Source: an uncultured Clostridia bacterium (GTDB taxonomy: Bacteria; Bacillota; Clostridia; UBA1381). From it: a stretch of DNA of 44,106 bases. Under the pieces are notes generated by a model. The model was given only the letters and a program-made list of their open reading frames with translations, made no database searches and had not been told where the DNA came from. Numbering within the stretch: position 1 is the first letter of the stretch; every line of letters begins with the position of its first letter. The DNA is taken from assembly GCA_944391225.1 (NCBI GenBank), contig CALXSS010000010.1, positions 1-44,106 on the forward strand, read 5' to 3'. Below, one piece after another: positions 34,389 through 40,307 of this stretch. The position numbers and the translations under genes are program-made.

Positions 34389-34425
34389 TTCATATCTTCC
34401 CTTCTCTGATTTGTAAAGCCCTTAG

Positions 34426-34449
34426 CCGCATTAACGATTGACAATGCGG
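34426..34449. promoter_or_regulatory. dyad between hydG and its divergent regulator
   Basis: Perfect arms CCGCATT (34426-34432) and AATGCGG (34443-34449) around 10 bp that contain most of the -35 hexamer of the rightward promoter. A bound protein would block that promoter and sit about 40 bp from the hydG start. The small regulator next door is the natural candidate. Confidence 0.6.
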
Positions 34450-34466
34450 TAAATTTGTCATATAAT
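34438..34466 (+). promoter_or_regulatory. promoter of the TM1266-type regulator
   Basis: TTGACA (34438-34443), 17-bp spacer, TATAAT (34461-34466). A second short dyad TGACA/TGTCA spans -35 to -10. Confidence 0.8.
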
Positions 34467-34522
34467 AAATACAATGGCAGATATTCTCCGCCTGATAACC
34501 TCTGCACGAAAGGAAGTATACG

Positions 34523-34768
34523 ATGGAAACAAGAGTAGCCTTAGTTGGAATAATAGTTGAAGACATGAATGTCACCGATAAAATAAACGAGATCATCCAT
34601 GAATACGCCGAATACATAATCGGCAGAATGGGTATACCCTATCGTCAGAAGGGTATATCTATTATCAGCGTTATACTCGACGCTCCGCAGACAAAAATCA
34701 GCGCCCTTTCCGGTAAGCTGGGCAATATTCCCGGCGTAAACAGTAAGGTGCAGTATACCAAAGCATGA
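34523..34768 (+). CDS. TM1266-type iron-only hydrogenase system regulator
   Basis: An 81-residue protein of the TM1266 / 'iron-only hydrogenase system regulator' family: a single small ferredoxin-like (ACT/NikR C-terminal-like) domain, with RVALVGIIVED at the start, GRMGIPYRQKGISIISVILDAP in the middle and LGNIPGVNSKVQYTKA at the end. These are found beside hydrogenase maturation genes, as here with hydG. No DNA-binding helix is obvious, so how it regulates is unclear; it may act as a sensor partner. Ribosome site AAAGGAAG. Confidence 0.85.
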   Translation: METRVALVGIIVEDMNVTDKINEIIHEYAEYIIGRMGIPYRQKGISIISVILDAPQTKISALSGKLGNIPGVNSKVQYTKA

Positions 34769-34862
34769 TCTTTCCGGTCGGATATTTCCTTACAGTCAGA
34801 TTCAATATTAAAGATATTATACCACAACACTCACATTTTTACAAGACCAAAAGCAATTTTTT

Positions 34863-35855
34863 TCATAGCTGCTCTGCAATCGGATATATCCGCACCTCTT
34901 TCTCTGTTTTAAGCTTTTTCATGTCAACACAGCGCAGGCTCTGATCTTCATAGGTATTCCAATAGTATTTCAGCGATTCGGCGCACATCACCGACGTGTA
35001 TACAGTATAGTCGAACGGCGGCGCGCCCTCTGTCATACATTCGCTGTCGCTAACACGCACAACTCCTAACGGAAACGCCACGCTGTTCATCAATCTAAGA
35101 AAAAATGCCACACCCTGCTTTTCATCTCTACCCTTTACTGCGTATCGCAGCATAGCGGCAAGCCTTACAAATCTTGACGGTGAGCTCCAGTCGCCTGGCA
35201 GCCCGGAAAAGCCGCTGCCCGAAAAGCATCTCTCCGTCCTTTCTCTGCCAAACACAGTATCCTCGCTGTCCTTGTTGTCCAACCCTGTATAATTAAGCAG
35301 ATTAAGTCTGTGCCATGGATACGGCGGACTGTTAGTCATTACACCAGCAGTATCGGTATACACTCTTAAGCCGTCCTTGTCAGGCTCGGCTATCAGTGTT
35401 TTGCCGCTGCTGTCGGTGAACATCCAGTGCAGCGGGGCTGACGCTCCGAATAGCGGCTTGCCGCTCAGCTCTGTTTCATGCCTGAGCGTCTCCTCCGCCT
35501 CATCAACAGATGAGCAGCCGGCAAGCAGATGGTATACTAAAAGAGGCGGCTGAACAATATTTTCCCCTCCGCACTCCTGAGGATAATACGCAAACCCTCT
35601 GTAATACAGCTGCGCTCCCATTAGTCCGCGCTCATTCACGCCGTCATATACTGCATAGATCCCGTTCTGAGAGCATATCCCCATACCAACGGCTGAATAC
35701 CTTGATGATCGCTTTTTTTCGCCCACAGCCGATATATACTCTGTACAGCGCGGTATATACATAACACCGCTCCCCTCGGCTATGCCTGTATGGTCAAAGT
35801 TCCTTGCAAACAAATGCTTGTTATCCAATGTGCTCCAAGCCGCAGCGCTGCACAT
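34863..35855 (-). CDS. choloylglycine hydrolase family enzyme (BSH/PVA-like)
   Basis: A 330-residue Ntn-hydrolase that cleaves linear amide bonds, as in bile-salt hydrolases and penicillin V acylases. I start it at 35855: Met removal then exposes the nucleophile Cys2, and the other catalytic residues fall at R18 and D21 (ARNFD), N175 (TNSPPYPWHR) and R228 (PSRFVR), exactly the reference numbering of bile-salt hydrolases, with Asn74 in GVNERGL. An in-frame ATG 8 codons earlier also has a good ribosome site and would add a propeptide of MRVDGEFA. No signal peptide. The substrate (bile salts, penicillin V or N-acyl amides) cannot be told. Such enzymes suggest a gut habitat. Confidence 0.88.
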   Translation of the reverse strand: MCSAAAWSTLDNKHLFARNFDHTGIAEGSGVMYIPRCTEYISAVGEKKRSSRYSAVGMGICSQNGIYAVYDGVNERGLMGAQLYYRGFAYYPQECGGENIVQPPLLVYHLLAGCSSVDEAEETLRHETELSGKPLFGASAPLHWMFTDSSGKTLIAEPDKDGLRVYTDTAGVMTNSPPYPWHRLNLLNYTGLDNKDSEDTVFGRERTERCFSGSGFSGLPGDWSSPSRFVRLAAMLRYAVKGRDEKQGVAFFLRLMNSVAFPLGVVRVSDSECMTEGAPPFDYTVYTSVMCAESLKYYWNTYEDQSLRCVDMKKLKTEKEVRIYPIAEQL

Positions 35856-35983
35856 TGCAAATTCTCCATCAACGCGCATAATATCTCTCCCCTTTTATTT
35901 TAATGACAGCAATGCAAATGATCTCTGCATGTCTGTATTTTGCGCAGTTGCGGAAATATTATTAATTTTTTATCAAAACCGCT

Positions 35984-36991
35984 TCATTCCTGACTCTGTA
36001 TCCATTCCTGTATCTGCTCCTCATCAGTCGAGGCGGAGCCGCTAAGACCTTCGGTCACATTTGCATCACTGCAGTATGCTTTAATATCTGAGACTGATCC
36101 TGTAACGCCGCTGCCTCCGCTTGTGCAAAACGGCATTATCGTTTTGCCGCTAAGGTCATATGTATCAAGGAACGTGTTTATTATCCTCGGCATCGTTCCC
36201 CACCAGATCGGATAGCCAAGTATTATAGTATCATATTCGTCTATATCTTCTATCTTTCCCGATATTTCCGGACGCGCGCTTTCATCATTCATTTCTGTAT
36301 TTGCGCGGCAGCTGTCATTGCTATAATCCAGATCCTCCGCTGTATACGGTTCTGCCGGCACTATCTCGTATATATCCGCCCCTGTGATCTCCGCTATGCT
36401 CTCTGCCAGCGTTTCGGTATTTCCTGTAGCTGAAAAATATGCTACAAGCATCCTGCTTTCCTCCTGCTCACTGTCAGATACCGTTTCCTCTGTACCAGTC
36501 TTGTCCGTTGCTGCAGCTCCGGAAACAGTCACCGTCTGGCTGTCCTGTTCCCATTCTACCTTGAAACCAAAACTTTCAGCTATAAATCTTATAGGAAGCA
36601 TTGTTCTGTCGTTTATTATTTCCGGCGCTGTATCAATCGTCTGTTTTTCTCCGTTGAAATAAGCCTCTGTGCTGCCTATCTCAAGGATCATCTCGTTATC
36701 GCCATGGTTTAAGGTAACTCGGCACAGCTCGCCGTTCCACTCCGCCTTTCCTCCCAGCTCCTCAACTATTGCCCGTACCGGAAGCATCGTCCTTTCATTT
36801 GATATGACCGGCGCTGTGCCCTCTCCCGGATCTATTTCTTTGCTTTCTCCGTTAACTCGCATCATAGGATCACCTACAGTAAGCACGATGACCTTTTCTC
36901 CGTCTGTGACCATATTTTCAGCACAGCCCGTAGCTGTAAAAGACGAGATCATTACCCCTGCGGTCAATAGTATAGATATAATCTTCTTCAT
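35984..36991 (-). CDS. lipoprotein with stalk domain fused to flavodoxin
   Basis: A 335-residue protein. A lipoprotein signal ends at Cys23 (FTATGCAEN, a loose lipobox). Two copies of the copper-amine-oxidase N-terminal 'stalk' motif follow (NERTMLPVRAIVEELGG and NDRTMLPIRFIAESFGF, about 45-155), then a linker and a flavodoxin domain (about 180-335) with phosphate loop SATGNTETLAES, GYPIWWGTMPRI and FCTSGGSG. The flavodoxin part looks intact, so FMN binding is expected. Such flavodoxins are normally cytoplasmic; here the layout places it outside the membrane, where it might serve extracellular flavin electron transfer. Near LysR, MerR and a decayed aldo/keto reductase. Confidence 0.85.
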   Translation of the reverse strand: MKKIISILLTAGVMISSFTATGCAENMVTDGEKVIVLTVGDPMMRVNGESKEIDPGEGTAPVISNERTMLPVRAIVEELGGKAEWNGELCRVTLNHGDNEMILEIGSTEAYFNGEKQTIDTAPEIINDRTMLPIRFIAESFGFKVEWEQDSQTVTVSGAAATDKTGTEETVSDSEQEESRMLVAYFSATGNTETLAESIAEITGADIYEIVPAEPYTAEDLDYSNDSCRANTEMNDESARPEISGKIEDIDEYDTIILGYPIWWGTMPRIINTFLDTYDLSGKTIMPFCTSGGSGVTGSVSDIKAYCSDANVTEGLSGSASTDEEQIQEWIQSQE

Positions 36992-37084
36992 CTCTTCGCC
37001 TCCCCGTATGAAATATTTAGAATAAAAACAGTACTTGAAAAAAAGATATTAAATGATATCTCTCCTCCGGCTGAACCATTGGAT

Positions 37085-37483
37085 TTACTTTTTATTGTCG
37101 AGCAGCATAACGCCCTGCGGCGGGTTGCTGTCGATCGCGCCAACTACAGGATGAGGAACAAAAGAGCCGTCTATCTCCCTCTGTATGGCTCTTTTTGAAA
37201 GACGTCCTTCATTAAAATACACTTTTGTCGCTATTACTGCCTTATCCCTGGCTATGTTTTTCTTTATCGCTCTGCCAAGGTATTCCTCGCTTGTGCCTGC
37301 TGAATATCCGTTTGCAGTATCAAAAAAGTTGATACCGCATTCTATCGCATGCTTTATTATCTCCTCGCTTTCTGACTCATCAAGTGTCCAGTCATGCATA
37401 GATCCCACTTTTCCAAAGCTCATACACCCCAGGCACAGTTTTGACACCTTTATCCCTGTATTTCCCAGCTCTGTGTATTCCAT
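37085..37483 (-). pseudogene. aldo/keto reductase with in-frame internal deletion
   Basis: A 132-residue remnant of an aldo/keto reductase of usual length about 330. The first 107 residues match the N-terminal part (YTELGNTGIKVSKLCLGCMS, D55 and Y60 in FFDTANGYSAG, K87 in IATKV). The reading then jumps in frame to what looks like the family's C-terminal end (FVPHPVVGAIDSNPPQGVML). About 200 residues of the barrel, including the catalytic His, are missing, so activity is very unlikely. The junction, near 37163, coincides with one arm of an inverted repeat (AAAAGAGCC / GGCTCTTTT at 37160-37168 and 37187-37195). It starts 3 bp after the MerR gene. Confidence 0.8.
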
Positions 37484-37486
37484 AGT

Positions 37487-37843
37487 CTATCCCTCGCTTC
37501 CTTTCTGATTCTTGATCTCGTTTCTCAGATAATCGATATTATCTATCTGCTTTTCGAGCAGATGTATTTTATCGAGCGCGCGCTTTCTTTTCCTGCTCAG
37601 CATTATAATACATTCATCGCTGTTCTCTCCGGAAATAAGAAGCCTCATATACTCATCAATATCATCTCTGCTGAATCCAATTTCATGCAGTGTCATTATC
37701 ATGCTCAGTCTCTCTATATCCTGATCATCATACTGCCACGCACCCATAACACGTTTAACAGTCGAGCACAGCTCCATGCTCTCATATTCTTTAAGTATCT
37801 TTATCGGAATGCAGTATCTTCTGCTTGCCTCTTCAATAGTCAT
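37487..37843 (-). CDS. MerR family transcriptional regulator
   Basis: A 118-residue regulator. The winged helix is at 1-70 (MTIEEASRRYCIPIKILKEYESMEL ... WQYDDQDIERLSMIMTLHEIGFSRDDIDEYM), followed by a coiled coil (about 85-112) for dimerisation. There is no C-terminal sensor domain, so the ligand is unknown. The start at 37843 is favoured by AGGCGG 7 bases upstream; an ATG 11 codons earlier has none. It is co-transcribed with the downstream aldo/keto reductase remnant, suggesting it once controlled that gene, and it may still act elsewhere. Confidence 0.85.
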   Translation of the reverse strand: MTIEEASRRYCIPIKILKEYESMELCSTVKRVMGAWQYDDQDIERLSMIMTLHEIGFSRDDIDEYMRLLISGENSDECIIMLSRKRKRALDKIHLLEKQIDNIDYLRNEIKNQKGSEG

Positions 37844-37930
37844 ACTATCCCGCCTTTCCTGATCTTCTAAAATCATTTTAACATGTGTTCTTCTTTGAGT
37901 CCAATACCTATCCTACATTTCATATAATGT

Positions 37931-38797
37931 TTAAAAGGCATTTTTAAGCTGCGCTATAAATTCGCGTACAGCCGGTGACTGAGCTCTGTTTTTTTTCCAC
38001 ACGATCACCGAGCCTGTTTCAAGAGACGGTCTCAATGGCAAGAATGCAAGTCCGTCATCAAGCGTATCGCTCTCTATACATACAGCTGCCCCAACTCCAT
38101 TCTTTACCAATGAAACTGTATTATACAAAAGATCGCAGGTAGCTGCTATCTTCAGATCCTCAAACGCTTCTCCAAACCAGTTGGCAATCTCATTTCTAAC
38201 GCTGTCGCGCTGAGCCAGGATCAGTGGTATCCCCAGAAGCTCCTCCGGCGTTACACTATCTCTTTCTGCCAAAGGATGCGACCTGTCTATCATAACACCC
38301 CACCGCTCTTTTCTCCGCATACGAATAAAGCCATATTTGCTAATATCCACCGGTTCAGTGAGCAGACCGATGTCTACAGCTCCGCTTTCTATTTTAAGCT
38401 TTATGTCATCAGCTACACCGCTGCGGACTTTGAATTCCACTGAAGGGTGTTTCTTTCCAAACAGAGCCATCTGTTCAGCCAGCGCTCCCATGCTCTTTAG
38501 TTCTCCACTTCCCACTGAAACAATGCCCGAGAGCACTCCGTCACGGTCAGAAAAGTCACTGAATATTTTTTCCTCCAGCGCTGTCATTTCCAAAGCGCGC
38601 TGCTTGAGCAATATCCCCTCCTCTGTAAGCGATATACTGTGTTTTCCTCGTTTGAACAACTCCACGCCAAGTTCTTCCTCAAGCTGCATCAGCTGTCTTG
38701 AAAGAGTCGGCTGGGTTATATGAAGTCTGTCAGCAGCCCTTGTGATGTTCTCTTCGCGCGCTACCATCAAAAAATATTTCAATACACGTAATTCCAT
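37931..38797 (-). CDS. LysR family transcriptional regulator
   Basis: A 288-residue LysR-type regulator. The N-terminal helix-turn-helix is clear (ENITRAADRLHITQPTLSRQLMQLEEELGVELF, residues 16-48), followed by a periplasmic-binding-like effector domain (about 90-288). In Clostridia, close relatives often sit by aldo/keto reductase and flavodoxin genes, as here, and probably respond to a redox or electrophile signal. It reads in the same direction as the MerR gene, about 90 bp upstream of it. The inducer is unknown. Confidence 0.9.
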   Translation of the reverse strand: MELRVLKYFLMVAREENITRAADRLHITQPTLSRQLMQLEEELGVELFKRGKHSISLTEEGILLKQRALEMTALEEKIFSDFSDRDGVLSGIVSVGSGELKSMGALAEQMALFGKKHPSVEFKVRSGVADDIKLKIESGAVDIGLLTEPVDISKYGFIRMRRKERWGVMIDRSHPLAERDSVTPEELLGIPLILAQRDSVRNEIANWFGEAFEDLKIAATCDLLYNTVSLVKNGVGAAVCIESDTLDDGLAFLPLRPSLETGSVIVWKKNRAQSPAVREFIAQLKNAF

Positions 38798-39125
38798 TTT
38801 ATTTCTCCTGCAAGATCCTGCTAATCGTAAATTTTTTATCTGCTATTATTCTATAATAATTTTAACAAAAATTCAAATACTTTTATTGAATATAAAACAA
38901 TGCCGCAAAAGCATAATGATTTTGTTATGCTGACAATACGCCGCAATATAACAGTTATTATATTTTCTTCAGGCTTATATTCAAAGACGATGCTTGACTC
39001 TGCCGCTCAGATCTCTCCTAATTTTCAAAACGCATGGTATATACAGCTTGTCAGACTGCAAAACAAATAAATATATCGAGATGACAATATCCGTATCAAT
39101 TGCAAAAAAGTGATCTATCAAAAAA
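38798..39125. other. intergenic stretch with one dyad, no gene
   Basis: A/T-rich. The only clear element is the dyad GCATAA (38911-38916) / TTATGC (38925-38930) with 8 bp between arms, about 115 bp upstream of the LysR start; it could be an operator. Short open frames here lack ribosome sites and run into the tRNA terminators. Confidence 0.45.
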
Positions 39126-39143
39126 ATACGCCCTAAGGCGTAT
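39126..39143 (-). terminator. second (distal) terminator of tRNA-Leu
   Basis: ATACGCC/GGCGTAT stem, with a six-T run on the minus strand. Same 18 bases as the proximal copy. Confidence 0.8.
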
Positions 39144-39174
39144 GAAGCTGCGTCATTCCCGCAAAGCAAAAAAA

Positions 39175-39192
39175 ATACGCCCTAAGGCGTAT
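39175..39192 (-). terminator. first (proximal) terminator of tRNA-Leu
   Basis: Identical 18-bp hairpin (ATACGCC/GGCGTAT), with an eight-T run on the minus strand, 6 bp past the tRNA 3' end. Confidence 0.85.
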
Positions 39193-39198
39193 AAAAAA

Positions 39199-39282
39199 TG
39201 GTGCGAGGGACCGGACTTGAACCGGCACGGGTTAACCACACGCCCCTCAAACGTGCGCGTCTGCCTATTCCGCCACCCTCGC
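39199..39282 (-). tRNA. tRNA-Leu (anticodon GAG)
   Basis: A complete cloverleaf on the minus strand, 84 nt with encoded CCA. The acceptor stem is GCGAGGG/CCCTCGC, discriminator A. The D arm has GGCGGAATAGGCAGACGC, the anticodon arm CACGT-TTGAGGG-GCGTG gives GAG, and the T arm has CCGG-TTCAAGT-CCGG. The long variable region between the anticodon and T arms is that of a class II tRNA. It reads CUC and CUU codons. It has its own perfect promoter and two terminators, so it is a single-tRNA transcription unit. Confidence 0.96.
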
Positions 39283-39334
39283 ATAGAACTGTTATCTTGG
39301 CTTTTGTTTCCGTATTGCCTCAACAACAGAACCT

Positions 39335-39363
39335 ATTATAGCAGATGTTTGATGTTTTGTCAA
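39335..39363 (-). promoter_or_regulatory. promoter of tRNA-Leu
   Basis: Minus strand TTGACA (39358-39363), 17-bp spacer, TATAAT (39335-39340). Both hexamers are perfect. Confidence 0.85.
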
Positions 39364-39366
39364 TAC

Positions 39367-39403
39367 TTTTTTTCAATTTTTTTTGATTTTTTTTATTTTT
39401 TTT
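39367..39403 (-). promoter_or_regulatory. helically phased A/T-tracts (curved UP-like element)
   Basis: Four runs of 7, 8, 8 and 8 T on the plus strand start at 39367, 39377, 39387 and 39396, that is every 10, 10 and 9 bp. They begin 4 bp upstream of the tRNA promoter's -35. A-tracts in helical phase bend DNA, and this position is that of an UP element contacted by the RNA polymerase alpha subunits. Function is inferred. Confidence 0.65.
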
Positions 39404-39418
39404 CGTATACCGACAAAA

Positions 39419-39440
39419 AAACCGCATAGCTGCGCGGTTT
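39419..39440 (-). terminator. terminator of the ZIP transporter gene
   Basis: Minus strand AAACCGC / GCGGTTT stem with an eight-base loop and a T-run. It overlaps the stop codon of the ZIP gene. Confidence 0.8.
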
Positions 39441-40218
39441 ATCCCAGCGCAGTATCAAGCGTCATCATCAGAGCAAAGCCTATCGCCGCGCCTATAGTAC
39501 CTATGTTTGAATGCGCGCCCATCTGCGATTCCGGGATAAGCTCCTCCACTACCACATAGAACATAGCTCCGGCGGCAAATGCCATAAGGAACGGCATGAT
39601 CGGCACAAGGAACTGAGAAAGCAGTATTGTTATTATCGCCGCCACAGGCTCCACCGCTCCCGATGCGGCTCCATACAAAAACGCTTTCACTCTTGAAAGT
39701 CCGCTGCTGCGCATAGGCATTGATATTATCGCTCCCTCAGGAAAGTTCTGGATCGCTATGCCTACTGACAGAGCAAACGCTCCCGAAAGGCTTATTGCTA
39801 TATTATCAGAGATAAGCCCTGCAAAAACAACTCCCACCGCCATACCTTCTGGTATGTTATGCAGAGTGACCGCAAAAAACAACATTGCCGACTTCCCCAA
39901 TCCTGACTTTATACCCTCAGGCTTGTCGCTGTCAAGATGAAGATGCGGCACAAATGTATCGAGCAGAAGCAGAAATAAAATACCCGCGAGGAATCCTCCG
40001 GCTGCCGGCAGCCATCCCGGCGTTCCGCCCTCCTCTGCCATTTCTATTCCCGGGATTATCAGCGACCATACAGACGCCGCCACCATGACTCCTGCCGCAA
40101 AACCAAGCAAGGATTTTTCAAGTCTCGCATTCATCTCCCTTTTAAGAAAAAACACCATTGCCGCGCCAAGCGTTGTTCCGACAAACGGTATAAGCAGTCC
40201 AATCAAAACCGAACGCAT
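39439..40218 (-). CDS. ZIP family metal transporter
   Basis: A 259-residue, eight-segment membrane protein of the ZIP (ZupT-like) family for uptake of zinc, iron or other divalent metals. The metal-site motifs are visible in segments four and five: HNIPEGMAVG (H120, N121, E124) and QNFPEGAIIS (Q157, N158, E161). A His-containing loop PHLHLD (about 91-96) lies between segments three and four. The presence of Q rather than H in the second motif varies among the family and may bias metal choice. Ribosome site AAGGGGTGAT. Single gene. Confidence 0.92.
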   Translation of the reverse strand: MRSVLIGLLIPFVGTTLGAAMVFFLKREMNARLEKSLLGFAAGVMVAASVWSLIIPGIEMAEEGGTPGWLPAAGGFLAGILFLLLLDTFVPHLHLDSDKPEGIKSGLGKSAMLFFAVTLHNIPEGMAVGVVFAGLISDNIAISLSGAFALSVGIAIQNFPEGAIISMPMRSSGLSRVKAFLYGAASGAVEPVAAIITILLSQFLVPIMPFLMAFAAGAMFYVVVEELIPESQMGAHSNIGTIGAAIGFALMMTLDTALG

Positions 40219-40262
40219 ATATCATCACCCCTTATTCCGCAGAGAAATACTCCGCTGTATTT

Positions 40263-40293
40263 AAAAAGGGGCGCTGCCAAAAAGCAACACCCC
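40263..40293 (-). terminator. terminator after the phosphodiester glycosidase gene
   Basis: Minus strand GGGGTGTTGC / GCAGCGCCCC stem with two G-U pairs, then a five-T run. Confidence 0.75.
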
Positions 40294-40307
40294 ATAAAGC
40301 ATCACCG

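Noticed and set aside
38981..39169. Minus-strand 62-codon frame between the tRNA terminators and the LysR gene
   Set aside because: It runs through two terminators, has no ribosome site and no recognisable family.
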